A stretch of DNA of 64,000 nt from Flavobacterium ustbae (GCF_003946915.1 NZ_RPOC01000002.1:124001-188000), one strand, 5' to 3'; positions 41,782-50,795 are shown, counted from the stretch's first letter. A program made the numbers and translations. The notes: generated by a model from the sequence alone, not told the origin.

Positions 41782-42546
41782 TTAAAACCCTTCAAAAACC
41801 CCTAATCCAAACAAAGCAAAATCGTATTTCACAGGATCTTGAGGATCCATTTTGCGAAGTGCTAAGTCTAATTCTGCTAATGCTTTTGCATCGTTTTGCT
41901 TTCGCGAAAGGATTCCGAGTTTGCGTGCCACATTTCCAGAATGAACATCAAGTGGACAAGATAATGCAGAAGTTGAAATGCTTTTCCAAATTCCTAAATC
42001 GACTCCTTTTGCATCTTGACGTACCATCCAGCGTAGGTACATGTTGATTCTTTTGGCTGCTGAATTATTTAAGGGATCTGAAATGTGTTTTTGAGTTCGC
42101 GCTAAATGATCGGTTTCGAAAAAGATTTTTTTGAATTCGCTAATGCTTTTCTGCAAACTGTCTTTTTCTTGATTTTTTGCGAAAACATTTTCTAAACCGT
42201 TGTGATTTTGGTAGATATGTTTTAGACCTTTTATAAAACCAGCAAAATCATGTCCGTTGAAAGTTCTGTGAACAAAAGTTTCGAGTCTTGCCAAATCTTC
42301 ATCAGAATGCGACATTACGAAATAGTAAGGTGTATTTCCCATCAATTCCATCATTTTATGCGAATTCTTGATAATCATTTTACGGTTTCCCCAAGCGATT
42401 GAAGCGCTTAAAAAACCGGCGATTTCGATATCTTCTTTTTGAGTAAAAAGATGCGGAATCTGAACAGGATCGCTTTCTATAAAATCCTGATTGTTATATT
42501 GAATGACTTTTTCGTCTAGAAATTCTTTGAGTTCTGCTTTATTCAT
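41782..42546 (-). CDS. TIGR02757 (DUF2400) family protein
   Basis: 254 residues from MNKAELKEFL, chosen because the longer frame runs far into the upstream gene. The family pattern is visible in PVQIPHLFTQKEDIEIAGFLSASIAWGNRKMI, TFNGHDFAGFIKGL and RINMYLRWMVRQ. Function is not established to my knowledge. It overlaps the stop of the upstream membrane-protein gene by eight bases, suggesting translational coupling. Confidence 0.85.
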   Translation of the reverse strand: MNKAELKEFLDEKVIQYNNQDFIESDPVQIPHLFTQKEDIEIAGFLSASIAWGNRKMIIKNSHKMMELMGNTPYYFVMSHSDEDLARLETFVHRTFNGHDFAGFIKGLKHIYQNHNGLENVFAKNQEKDSLQKSISEFKKIFFETDHLARTQKHISDPLNNSAAKRINMYLRWMVRQDAKGVDLGIWKSISTSALSCPLDVHSGNVARKLGILSRKQNDAKALAELDLALRKMDPQDPVKYDFALFGLGVFEGF

Positions 42547-44239
42547 TTGTTGTAATTCTTTTTGCGTAAAAACCGTCTTTGAGATTATTGGTGCGCATTT
42601 GTGGAATATAATGGAAGTTTTCCTTAAAACTATCAATTTGTTCTTTATTAACACAAGGTAAATCTCCGTTTCCACTTGCCCAAAGAAAATCTTTTTTTTG
42701 AGGAGAATTATATTTTAAATTTCCTAATTGTACAGTTTCAAATGCTGTATTGCTTTTTGAATTTTGGTAAGGAAAAATACTATTTTGGAAAGAAAAAGTA
42801 CTTATTTTCCTCATTGTTTTATTATTTGCTAAACTACTCAGATTTAATGGCAAAAATAAAATTACTGCAATAGAAATTATCGAAAGTGAAAAAAGCAAAT
42901 TGATTATTTTTTTGTTTTGGACGAAACAAACAAAACAAAACAGAGAGAAAAATAAAATAAAATTGATAGAAAATCGATATTGGGGAGAAGTTATCAAAAG
43001 TAAAAATAACTGTAGAACCATTCCGATGTAAATAGCCCAAAGCGCTTTTTCATTTTTAAATTTATAAATAAAAAGCGGAGTGATTAAAATTAATAAAACG
43101 CTCAGTTTATTAAAAACGCCATTAAGTTTTGGCAATGTTATCCATCTTAAAAACAAATCAAATTCTGACATGACGCTATATTGTTTTTGAGAAACAGAAT
43201 AACCGTAATATTTAAGATTGTCGTAATAAAAGTTTTGAATGACATTTGGTACAGCATAATCCGTTGTTAAATAAAAGAACATTTTTGAAGGAAAAAGAGG
43301 AGTTCCGCAAATGATTATGTTTTTTATAAAAAAAAGAGATAGTACAAGAAGCGATAATAAGATAGGTTTTAAAAGTTTTCCTGATACTGATTTAAAGTAA
43401 AGTACAAATAATATTAAGGGAAAAATAGCAAATGTTAGCGTTGTGTTTTTAATATAAAGTAAAAAAAGAACCAAAGTTAAAAGCAGATTAAATATCTCCG
43501 AATTAATATTTTTGAAGTTTTCTAAAAAATAATAAAAGAAAATAAAAGAGAAAACATAAACAGGAACATCTGGAGATGGAGCGCTTATAAACTGAAAAAG
43601 AAATACATTAAATAGAGGCAATAAACCAATAATCAAATCATTTATTCTTCGATTTTTATAAAAATCATTCAGTTTCTGAATCGCAAATATGTTTCCTAGC
43701 AATAGGCAAAAACCGCTTAAATCATTAAAGTTTTTGTATATAAAAGAAAAATTAAAAACGCTTTGGGTAATATGCCATCCGCTTGTTTGGCCATTAAAGA
43801 GATGCAGGTTTACAATTCCTTTTACAAAACCATACTCATTAAGCCATTTTATGGTTTGAATGTAATAAGATTCATTATCTATCACGAAAGGAGCTGAGGC
43901 GCATTGAGAAACAATCAAAACCGCATTGATTGCCAAAAATATTTTTAGATTGCCGCTTAAGTTTTTAAGATCAAGAAGAAAAGATTTGTATAAGTCAACA
44001 ATCGAACTTCGAAATTTAAATATTAAAAGAATATTCAATACTGCGTAGGCAATGTGAAACTCAAAATTTATTCTTCCAAAAATTGCCCAAACACTTGCTA
44101 TTAAAGTTGTTGTAAACAATCCAAGAATACAGGCAATTATAAAGTTTTTATTTTTGAGATTCATAATTTTATCAAAACCCACACCTAAATTTAAGGTTGT
44201 AAATAAAATATAAATCCAGCTAATTGTTATTGTGAGCAT
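42539..44239 (-). CDS. large polytopic membrane protein (LIC_10190-like)
   Basis: 566 residues with about 12-13 helices and a hydrophilic C-terminal end of about 90 residues (NTAFETVQLGNLKYNSPQKKDFLWASGNGDLPCVNKE). The segment VIDNESYYIQTIKWLNEYG just after the second helix is the conserved extracytoplasmic acidic region of GT39-like proteins. It may be a glycosyltransferase or a glycan-modifying protein, but I cannot confirm this. The gene start overlaps the upstream ABC gene's stop (TAATG). Confidence 0.75.
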   Translation of the reverse strand: MLTITISWIYILFTTLNLGVGFDKIMNLKNKNFIIACILGLFTTTLIASVWAIFGRINFEFHIAYAVLNILLIFKFRSSIVDLYKSFLLDLKNLSGNLKIFLAINAVLIVSQCASAPFVIDNESYYIQTIKWLNEYGFVKGIVNLHLFNGQTSGWHITQSVFNFSFIYKNFNDLSGFCLLLGNIFAIQKLNDFYKNRRINDLIIGLLPLFNVFLFQFISAPSPDVPVYVFSFIFFYYFLENFKNINSEIFNLLLTLVLFLLYIKNTTLTFAIFPLILFVLYFKSVSGKLLKPILLSLLVLSLFFIKNIIICGTPLFPSKMFFYLTTDYAVPNVIQNFYYDNLKYYGYSVSQKQYSVMSEFDLFLRWITLPKLNGVFNKLSVLLILITPLFIYKFKNEKALWAIYIGMVLQLFLLLITSPQYRFSINFILFFSLFCFVCFVQNKKIINLLFSLSIISIAVILFLPLNLSSLANNKTMRKISTFSFQNSIFPYQNSKSNTAFETVQLGNLKYNSPQKKDFLWASGNGDLPCVNKEQIDSFKENFHYIPQMRTNNLKDGFYAKRITTNE

Positions 44240-45117
44240 TAGATCAAGATTTGTCCGTCAGACATAACTAATTTTCTGTCAGCCATGTTTGCCAATTCTT
44301 CGTTGTGTGTTACAATAACAAAAGTTTGTCCGAATTCGTCTCGAAGCTGAAAAAATAGCTGATGCAAGTTTTCGGCCGAATGAGTGTCCAAATTTCCAGA
44401 AGGTTCGTCGGCAAAAATCACATCTGGTTTATTGATTAGGGCTCTTGCTACTGCGACGCGTTGCTGTTCTCCGCCTGAAAGTTCACTTGGTTTATGGTTT
44501 ATTCTATGCGAAAGTCCAAGATATGTAAGGAGTTTTTTTGCTTCTTCTTCTGTTTCGGAAGTTTTTTTACCAGCAATGTGAGCAGGAATGCAGACGTTTT
44601 CTAGAGCTGTAAACTCAGGTAAAAGCTGATGAAATTGAAATATGAATCCGAGATTTAAATTTCTAAAATCGGATAAAACCTTATCTTGTTTGCTTTTCTT
44701 TTTGAAATAGCGGTTGTAGTAAAACAATAATAGCAAAGTAGGAAGAAGTATTACCGCCCATGTCCCGTAGCCGAAAATATCATTTTCTATTTTGCTTCTA
44801 AAAAATAATACAAAGACCACTAATAAAATGAAATATAGAGCTCCTAACCAAGTAATGATTTTGAATGCTTTTTCTTGGTTTGAACTTTCGTTTTTTATGT
44901 TTTGTAACTCGAGAACGTTTTTGCCATTAATAGTTAAAGACGAATCGGGATTGTAGTCTGGCTTGTCTAAAGTTCCTAAAATTTGCAGCAAAGTTGTTTT
45001 TCCAGCACCCGAAGCACCAACGATAGAAACAATTTCACCTTTTTTAATATGTAAATCAACTCCTTTTAAAACTTCAAGTTTATCGTAGAATTTATGTATG
45101 TTTTTTGCGTGTATCAT
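44239..45117 (-). CDS. ABC ATPase, LolD/MacB-like, with predicted two-helix insertion
   Basis: The family hallmarks are clear: Walker A GASGAGKT (34-41), Q-loop with Q161 ([12 protein letters not shown]), signature LSGGEQQR (213-220), Walker B VIFADEP (233-239) and the switch His H271. Its nearest relatives are LolD-type ATPases of about 230 residues. At 292 residues it is longer because roughly 70 residues are inserted between Walker A and the Q-loop (about 76-148). The insert has two predicted membrane helices ([17 protein letters not shown] and [16 protein letters not shown]) joined by a short loop and a basic KKKSKQDK end. No permease gene is adjacent. Confidence 0.87.
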   Translation of the reverse strand: MIHAKNIHKFYDKLEVLKGVDLHIKKGEIVSIVGASGAGKTTLLQILGTLDKPDYNPDSSLTINGKNVLELQNIKNESSNQEKAFKIITWLGALYFILLVVFVLFFRSKIENDIFGYGTWAVILLPTLLLLFYYNRYFKKKSKQDKVLSDFRNLNLGFIFQFHQLLPEFTALENVCIPAHIAGKKTSETEEEAKKLLTYLGLSHRINHKPSELSGGEQQRVAVARALINKPDVIFADEPSGNLDTHSAENLHQLFFQLRDEFGQTFVIVTHNEELANMADRKLVMSDGQILI

Positions 45118-45192
45118 GTAGCGAAACTGTTTTTACAAAGAAACGAAGATTATGGTCAAAATCAAATCACAATGGTTTAAATTCCAATTTTT

Positions 45193-45234
45193 CAAATCCC
45201 AAATCCCAAATCCCAAATCCCAAATCCCAAATTC
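45193..45234. repeat. heptamer tandem repeat, 6 x CAAATCC type
   Basis: Six 7-base units (last one CAAATTC), followed at 45241 by three units of ATCTAAA. Lies upstream of the ABC ATPase gene on the minus strand and the small membrane protein gene on the plus strand. Confidence 0.88.
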
Positions 45235-45240
45235 CAAAAA

Positions 45241-45261
45241 ATCTAAAATCTAAAATCTAAA
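45241..45261. repeat. heptamer tandem repeat, 3 x ATCTAAA
   Basis: Three perfect copies directly after the CAAATCC array; the two arrays share the 7-base period. Confidence 0.75.
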
Positions 45262-45369
45262 ATCGGTACGTAAATTGATATGGGAATAATGAAAATTAAA
45301 ATTCGAAAAGAAATAATGCAGTTTCGTGAATATTTTTTTAATTTCGATTAACTTAAAAATGAATGTGTT

Positions 45370-45675
45370 ATGCAAGATTTAGAAGTTGTAGAAGATAACA
45401 GAATGTCAAAATTACTAATCGGATTGGTTTTGGATGGAATTGGTATGATTTCGTTCTCGATTCCGTTCTTGGGTGAATTTTCAGATGTGGTCTGGGCGCC
45501 CATTGCTGCAATAATTATGGCAAAAATGTATAAGGGACGAGTAGGAAAGGTTGCCAGTGTATTGACTTTTCTGGAAGAGATTATTCCTTTTACAGATGTA
45601 ATTCCGTCTTTTACCTTAACGTGGATTTATACTTATTTCTTTACGCGACAGCCCAAAGAATTTAAAGAACAATAA
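45370..45675 (+). CDS. small membrane protein of unknown function
   Basis: 101 residues. A short hydrophilic start is followed by about three hydrophobic segments (LLIGLVLDGIGMISFSIPFLGEF, VVWAPIAAIIMAKMYKG and FTLTWIYTYFFT). The central segment has PIAAIIMAKMYKGRVGKVASVLTFLEEIIPFTD, which suggests a conserved small family in flavobacteria. No function is assignable. It is isolated and has its own terminator. Confidence 0.75.
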   Translation: MQDLEVVEDNRMSKLLIGLVLDGIGMISFSIPFLGEFSDVVWAPIAAIIMAKMYKGRVGKVASVLTFLEEIIPFTDVIPSFTLTWIYTYFFTRQPKEFKEQ

Positions 45676-45681
45676 ATAAAG

Positions 45682-45714
45682 AAAAGACAGCTAATTTTTT
45701 TAGCTGTCTTTTTG
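45682..45714 (+). terminator. terminator of the small membrane protein gene
   Basis: A 13-bp perfect stem AAAAGACAGCTAA / TTAGCTGTCTTTT with T run. Confidence 0.85.
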
Positions 45715-45757
45715 TTTGAATCTAATTTATATGATAACTTTTTCTAATAAAGTATAA

Positions 45758-46060
45758 TTAGTCTTTGAATAAAAATCCAAGTCCCATGTTTTTAAGCATT
45801 TTCTTTTCAAAGTTCCAAAAGAACTTAAATTGCCCAAAAACAGTTCCAATAGCAACTAGTAGAACCTGATAAATAGGGAAAATAATAATAAGACGAATAA
45901 GTGTAAACCAGCCTCCGAAATCTTCTTTCGTAATTCCGAGCCAAATGCAGAAAGGTTTAGATAGCCAAGCAGATGCCGATCCTGTTATGGCAAAAACGAT
46001 AAGTATAATAACGGCTTGTAAATTGGAGGTGATTCCCCAGCGTTTTTTTAGTCTGTTCAT
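45758..46060 (-). CDS. small membrane protein, DUF6787-like
   Basis: 100 residues, two predicted helices (VIILIVFAITGSASAWL and WFTLIRLIIIFPIYQVLLVAIGTVFGQF) and the conserved-looking N-terminal KKRWGITSNLQAV and C-terminal FKFFWNFEKKML. It matches the DUF6787 type of Bacteroidota proteins as far as I can judge. Function unknown. The DUF6146-like lipoprotein gene lies 31 bases upstream on the same strand. Confidence 0.75.
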   Translation of the reverse strand: MNRLKKRWGITSNLQAVIILIVFAITGSASAWLSKPFCIWLGITKEDFGGWFTLIRLIIIFPIYQVLLVAIGTVFGQFKFFWNFEKKMLKNMGLGFLFKD

Positions 46061-46091
46061 TGCTATTTGTAATGATTACAAATATAGTATA

Positions 46092-46529
46092 TTATCTTGA
46101 TGGAACATAACCCCAAAGCTTTTGTTTGTAAGTATTTTGAAAATAAATCATGTAATTGTAAATTAAGTAATTTACTTCATAGCCATAATGAATGTCTGGA
46201 CGATAATCGATTGACATTTCATACAAATTACGATTATAGCGTTGTGGCTGTAAAACACGATTATTCCATTCTGTTACATACAAATAATTTTTATTTTCAA
46301 GATAAGCTAATGAATAATAGTTTCTAGGATAGGCTCGAGAAGCAAGCCAAGTTGAGAATCCGTTGTCAATTATAATGACTTCGTATTCTAATGAATCATT
46401 TGCGATTCTAACAGTGTCACTTCCTTTTTTATTTCCTGCGGCATTATCAGTGCTAGCAATATTCTTAGAAGCTGTAGAACATGCGATAATAGTAAATAAA
46501 ACAATTAATATGGAAATGCATTTTTTCAT
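46092..46529 (-). CDS. lipoprotein of unknown function, DUF6146-like
   Basis: 145 residues with a lipoprotein signal ending at TIIACSTA (Cys at residue 17). The mature part contains an aromatic-rich core (ASRAYPRNYYSLAYLENKNYLYVTEWNNRVLQP, YEMSIDYRPDIHYGYEVNYLIYN) as in the DUF6146 family. Likely attached to the outer or inner membrane and periplasmic. Probably cotranscribed with the DUF6787-like gene. Confidence 0.78.
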   Translation of the reverse strand: MKKCISILIVLFTIIACSTASKNIASTDNAAGNKKGSDTVRIANDSLEYEVIIIDNGFSTWLASRAYPRNYYSLAYLENKNYLYVTEWNNRVLQPQRYNRNLYEMSIDYRPDIHYGYEVNYLIYNYMIYFQNTYKQKLWGYVPSR

Positions 46530-46591
46530 GTTTTAAATTTACGAATATTTGATGAGAAGAGGGAAGAGTTTAACATGAATCTAAGATTTTT

Positions 46592-46773
46592 AGGTACTGA
46601 GGTACTGAGGTGCTAAGGTTCTGAGGTTCTAAGCTGCTAAGTTTTAGAAAACTTAGTTTTTTATATAGAAAAAGCTGTTTGCATTGCAAACAGCTTTAAA
46701 TATTTTACCTAAAATCTTAAAGACTTAGAAGCGTAGCACCTCAGTAACTCAGAAGCTTAGAACCTTAGTAGCT
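46592..46773. repeat. octamer-phased repeat element around a terminator
   Basis: On the left seven 8-base units in succession (AGGTACTG twice, AGGTGCTA, AGGTTCTG, AGGTTCTA, AGCTGCTA, then AGTTTTAG). On the right the complementary strand shows the same phased units to the stop codon of the DUF937-like gene. The perfect hairpin AAAGCTGTTTGC (46671-46682) with GCAAACAGCTTT (46686-46697) lies between them. The arms are similar in family rather than fully complementary. Confidence 0.75.
46671..46697 (-). terminator. terminator of the DUF937-like gene
   Basis: A 12-bp perfect stem with a 3-base loop, followed on the minus strand by a T run. Confidence 0.75.
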
Positions 46774-47337
46774 CTATTTTCCTCCAAATATCTTCCCGAT
46801 GAACCCAGCGATTCCTCCTTTGCTTTTGGTAACTACAAGTACATCTGCAACGTCTACTTTTCCGTCATTGTTTTGGTCAAGTCCAAATTGCATTCCGTAT
46901 TTAGAAATGGTGTCCATTATTCCAGAAGCTTGTCCGCTATTTCCTGAAATGGAATTTATAATATCTGAAATTTGAAAACTGCTGTCGTTTGGATCTTTTG
47001 CTTTATTTACTAAAGAACCCAAAATCTGCGGAATCAAATTGGAAGCAACTCCACTTGAATCTGCACTGCTAAGACCAAATTTTTCTCCTAAACTTCCGCT
47101 TAATTGCTGTTGAATTTGCTGTACTACGGGATTGGAACTATCTAATTTGGAATCTCCGTTAAACAATCCGGCGATTTGATCGGTTCCTCCTTCAGAAACA
47201 ATTTTTTTTAATCCTTCGAAGATCGAATTGCTAGTTTCGCTAATAACGGCTTCGTTGTGTTCATTTGGAACAGCGGTATTGTTTACCACTGCATCGCCAC
47301 CATATTGTTGTACTAATTGGGTTAATTGTTCAAACAT
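46774..47337 (-). CDS. DUF937-like protein with a calcium-binding loop
   Basis: 187 residues, mainly helical and low in charge, starting MFEQLTQLVQQYGGDAVVNN, the pattern of the DUF937/YidB-like family. Near the C terminus DQNNDGKVDVADV is an EF-hand or dockerin-type calcium loop, which is unusual for this family. The protein ends in a glycine-rich tail (GGIAGFIGKIFGGK). It has its own -7 element at 47363-47370 and follows the serA terminator, so it is probably not part of the serine operon. Confidence 0.78.
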   Translation of the reverse strand: MFEQLTQLVQQYGGDAVVNNTAVPNEHNEAVISETSNSIFEGLKKIVSEGGTDQIAGLFNGDSKLDSSNPVVQQIQQQLSGSLGEKFGLSSADSSGVASNLIPQILGSLVNKAKDPNDSSFQISDIINSISGNSGQASGIMDTISKYGMQFGLDQNNDGKVDVADVLVVTKSKGGIAGFIGKIFGGK

Positions 47338-47362
47338 GATAGTAAGGATTTAGATTAGAAAT

Positions 47363-47370
47363 CAAATTTA
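47363..47370 (-). promoter_or_regulatory. -7 promoter element (TAAATTTG) for the DUF937-like gene
   Basis: Exact TAnnTTTG on the minus strand, 25 bases upstream of the start. Confidence 0.5.
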
Positions 47371-47371
47371 A

Positions 47372-47417
47372 ACAAAAAAAGAAAGGGATTTATTAAACTG
47401 TGTTAATAAATCCCTTT
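47372..47417 (-). terminator. terminator of serA
   Basis: A 15-bp perfect stem (AAAGGGATTTATTAA, 47382-47396, with TTAATAAATCCCTTT, 47403-47417) and a T run on the minus strand. Confidence 0.88.
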
Positions 47418-47439
47418 TAAGTGGTTTAATTATAGTTAA

Positions 47440-48390
47440 TTAGCTTAACAAAGTAATAATTTGAGAGGCCAATTCTGTACCAATTCTGTCTTGTGCTTCC
47501 CCAGTTGCAGCGCCAATATGAGGAGTCAACGAAATTTTAGAGTGCATTAATATTGCCATTTCTGGTTTTGGTTCGCTTTCAAAAACGTCTAAACCTGCGA
47601 AAGCTACTTTTCCTGAATCTAAAGCTTTTACTAAAGCTACTTCGTCGATAACTCCACCACGAGCGCAGTTTACGATACCAACACCATCTTTCATAATTTC
47701 AAGTTCTTTTTCTCCAATGATGTAACCATTTTGAGCAGGAACGTGTAATGTGATGAAATCTGATTCTTTAAATAAAGATTCTAAAGATTGAGAAACGATT
47801 TTTGTTGTAATTGACTGTCCGTCGAAGAATTCAACTTTAATATCAACTTCTGGAATAAAGCTATCAGCAGCGATAACTTTCATTCCTAAACCAAGAGCCA
47901 TTTTTGCAGTAGCTTGTCCGATACGACCAATACCAACAATACCTAAAGTTTTTCCTCTTAATTCAGTTCCGTTTGCATACGCTTTTTTCAAACCGTCAAA
48001 GTTTGAATCTCCTTCAAGAGGCATATTTCTGTTAGAATCATGTAAAAAACGCACACCAGAAAATAAGTGTCCAAATACCAATTCTGCAACAGATTCTGAA
48101 GATGAAGCAGGAGTATTAATTACGTGAATTCCTTTGCCTTTTGCATAATCCACATCGATATTATCCATACCAACACCACCACGTCCGATGATTTTGATGC
48201 CTGGACAAGCATCGATAATATCTTTACGAACTTTAGTCGCACTACGAACTAAAATTACGTCAATGTTGTTTTCATTTATATAGTTAGCTACTTGTTCTTG
48301 AGCTACTTTTGTAGTGATAACTTCAAAACCGCCTTTTTCTAAGGCTAGAATTCCACTTTTAGAAATTCCGTCATTTGCTAATACTTTCAT
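47440..48390 (-). CDS. serA: D-3-phosphoglycerate dehydrogenase
   Basis: First step of serine synthesis from 3-phosphoglycerate, NAD-dependent. 316 residues, the short form without an ACT regulatory domain. The NAD-binding GIGRIGQATAKMALGLGMKV (about 166-185) gives GxGxxG. Catalytic residues are recognisable: Arg in NCARGGVIDE, Glu in LDVFESEP and His in LTPHIGAATGEA. The serC gene lies 145 bases upstream on the same strand, with which it forms the serine-synthesis pair. A strong terminator follows it. Confidence 0.92.
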   Translation of the reverse strand: MKVLANDGISKSGILALEKGGFEVITTKVAQEQVANYINENNIDVILVRSATKVRKDIIDACPGIKIIGRGGVGMDNIDVDYAKGKGIHVINTPASSSESVAELVFGHLFSGVRFLHDSNRNMPLEGDSNFDGLKKAYANGTELRGKTLGIVGIGRIGQATAKMALGLGMKVIAADSFIPEVDIKVEFFDGQSITTKIVSQSLESLFKESDFITLHVPAQNGYIIGEKELEIMKDGVGIVNCARGGVIDEVALVKALDSGKVAFAGLDVFESEPKPEMAILMHSKISLTPHIGAATGEAQDRIGTELASQIITLLS

Positions 48391-48535
48391 TGTGTGTTTA
48401 TTGTTTATTTGGTGAATCGTTTATTTGTTTAATCGATAAACCAGCTATTTGATTTTTCTTTTTTGATATTTTTCTAAAGGAAATATTTTTAACGATTAAA
48501 CAGTTAAACAAATTAACGATTAACCGAAAAAAAGA

Positions 48536-49606
48536 TTAAACTTTACTTTCAAGCGCTTTCATTACATCAACTAAAACCTGAACGCTTTCAATTGGCATTG
48601 CGTTGTAGATAGAAGCTCTGTAACCACCAACAGAACGGTGTCCTGGCAATCCAGAAATTCCTGCCGCTTTCCATAAACCATCAAAAGTTTCTGTATGGTC
48701 AGGATTTGTCAATAAGAAAGTTACGTTCATGTTAGAACGGTCTTCAACTTTTGCAGCACCTTTAAATAATGGGTTTCTGTCAATTTCACCGTAAAGCAAT
48801 TCTGCTTTAGCGTTGTTTAATTTTTCAACAGCAGCGATTCCACCTTTTTCTTTAATCCATTGTAAAGTTAAAAGAGAAACATAAACAGCAAATACAGATG
48901 GCGTATTGTACATACTTTCTGCTTTAATGTGTTTGCTGTAATCTAGCATACTAGGAATTGTTCTTCCGTTTTTGCCTAAGATTTCTTCTTTTACCACTAC
49001 TAATGTAGTTCCTGCAGGTCCCATATTTTTTTGAGCTCCGGCATAGATAATATCGAATTTAGAAAAATCTAATTCACGTGAAAAAATATCAGAACTCATA
49101 TCGCATACAACTGGAACATTAGTTGATGGGAATTCTTTCATTTGAGTTCCAAAGATTGTATTGTTGCTAGTGCAGTGGAAATAATCAGCATCAGCTGGAA
49201 TTTCGTATCCTTTTGGAACATAAGTATAATTGTCTTCTTTTGAAGAAGCTACGACAACAGTTTCACCGAAAAGTTTTGCTTCTTTGATCGCCGCAGTTGC
49301 CCACGTTCCTGAATCTAAATAAGCAGCTTTTCCGTTTTCTTTCATTAAGTTATATGGCGCCATTAAGAATGCTGTGCTGGCACCACCCTGTAAAAATAAA
49401 GCCTGATAACCTTTTCCCTGAAGTCCTAATAATTCTAAAGCAAGGGATCGAGCTTCCTCCATAACAGCAACGAAATCTTTGCTTCGGTGCGAGATTTCAA
49501 GGATAGATAACCCTGAATCATTAAAATTTAAAATTGCTTTTGATGCCTTCTCAAAAACTTCCTGAGGTAAAATACTTGGTCCTGCGCTGTAGTTGTGTTT
49601 TTTCAT
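48536..49606 (-). CDS. serC: phosphoserine aminotransferase
   Basis: Transfers amino from glutamate to 3-phosphohydroxypyruvate (second step of serine synthesis), PLP-dependent. 356 residues. The start HNYSAGPSILPQEV is the SerC hallmark, the PLP lysine is in DIIYAGAQKNMGPAGTTLV, and the C-terminal GLPGHRSVGGYRASIYNAM contains the conserved arginine and His. Located upstream of serA and downstream of the acyl-CoA reductase gene, all on the minus strand. Confidence 0.95.
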   Translation of the reverse strand: MKKHNYSAGPSILPQEVFEKASKAILNFNDSGLSILEISHRSKDFVAVMEEARSLALELLGLQGKGYQALFLQGGASTAFLMAPYNLMKENGKAAYLDSGTWATAAIKEAKLFGETVVVASSKEDNYTYVPKGYEIPADADYFHCTSNNTIFGTQMKEFPSTNVPVVCDMSSDIFSRELDFSKFDIIYAGAQKNMGPAGTTLVVVKEEILGKNGRTIPSMLDYSKHIKAESMYNTPSVFAVYVSLLTLQWIKEKGGIAAVEKLNNAKAELLYGEIDRNPLFKGAAKVEDRSNMNVTFLLTNPDHTETFDGLWKAAGISGLPGHRSVGGYRASIYNAMPIESVQVLVDVMKALESKV

Positions 49607-49699
49607 GGTTGTTGTTAATAGTCGAAAATTTTAAAGACGCAAATTTCGTCAATAAGAGCCGAAAAAGCGTTAAAATATTCGAAATAATTAAACAATTTA

Positions 49700-50767
49700 T
49701 TACTTTGTTGTTAACAAAAACGTTATAGTATCGACATTATCTGCGTAATCCCACAATTGAGGTTTTTGCGTTTCTCCAAATGCAATACTATTTCGCGTTA
49801 AATTATCGCTAACAATACATTGAATTTGATCTGCGTCGTTCTGAAGGCGTTTTTGAAGTTCTTCAAGACTGTCATAATATTCATAAAAAACACTCGAAAT
49901 AGGCGAGGCGTAGCTTGGATCTTCTTTTAAAGTCAAAAATCCGTTGTCTAATAATTTGAAATTGCTCATTAAAAAAACGGCTTTATTATAATCGTAATTA
50001 TTAGCGTATTTTTCGTAATGAATAACATCCTGATATTTAAACATCGCTTGAAAAAAAGCTTCAAAAGAATACTCTTTCGGAACAAAAAGTTTAGAAACAT
50101 TTCGGCATCCTAAACCAAAATATCTAAAAATATCTTCACCTAAAGCTTCCAATTCTTCGTTGGTTTCTTTTCCAGTCAAAATCGCAGCCGAATTTCTGTT
50201 TTTTCGAATAATAGATGGTTTATCTTTAAAATAATATTCAAAATAGCGCGCCGTATTGTTGCTTCCGGTCGCAATTACGGCATCAAAGTTTTCCAGTTTT
50301 CCTTCCACGAAAGTGATACTATCTTTTAAATTTTCATCGACAGCAATTAAATATTTAGCCAAAAACGGTAACAAATGCTGGTCGTTTGATGAAGTTTTAA
50401 TTAAAGCTTTATTGCCTGTTATTAAAACAGATAAAAAATCATGAAATCCAACTAATGGAATATTTCCAGCTAGAATTAAAGCAACCGTTTTTTCTTCCTT
50501 GCCAGCTTGATCGAATGAGTAAGCTGAAAGCCATTTGTCTATATTTTCAGCCGTTAAAGCTTCTGCCCAAGATTGTATCGAAAAATAAACCTGTTCGGGC
50601 GTATACCATCCGTTATGAGATTGAGATAAACGAATCAGATTTTCGAAATCATCAAAAAAAATATCATTATATAGAACGTCAGATTTTGGTGTAGAGGCAC
50701 CTTCAGAAAACTGACTTAAAAATTTTCCTAATTCAACAAAAACACTTTTTTTTGTTTCTAATGTCAT
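49700..50767 (-). CDS. acyl-CoA reductase (LuxC-like)
   Basis: 355 residues of the LuxC-type acyl-CoA or acyl-protein reductase family: VALILAGNIPLVGFHDFLSVLITGNKALIKTSSND, VIATGSNNTARYFEYYFKDKPSIIRKNRNSAAIL, and a Cys in GLGCRNVSKLF that could be the active-site Cys. In Bacteroidota this gene commonly neighbours serC and a divergent ferredoxin. Reaction probably reduction of acyl-CoA to aldehyde; physiological role unproven. Confidence 0.87.
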   Translation of the reverse strand: MTLETKKSVFVELGKFLSQFSEGASTPKSDVLYNDIFFDDFENLIRLSQSHNGWYTPEQVYFSIQSWAEALTAENIDKWLSAYSFDQAGKEEKTVALILAGNIPLVGFHDFLSVLITGNKALIKTSSNDQHLLPFLAKYLIAVDENLKDSITFVEGKLENFDAVIATGSNNTARYFEYYFKDKPSIIRKNRNSAAILTGKETNEELEALGEDIFRYFGLGCRNVSKLFVPKEYSFEAFFQAMFKYQDVIHYEKYANNYDYNKAVFLMSNFKLLDNGFLTLKEDPSYASPISSVFYEYYDSLEELQKRLQNDADQIQCIVSDNLTRNSIAFGETQKPQLWDYADNVDTITFLLTTK

Positions 50768-50795
50768 AATGTTTGTTTATGAATTGTTTTGATTG

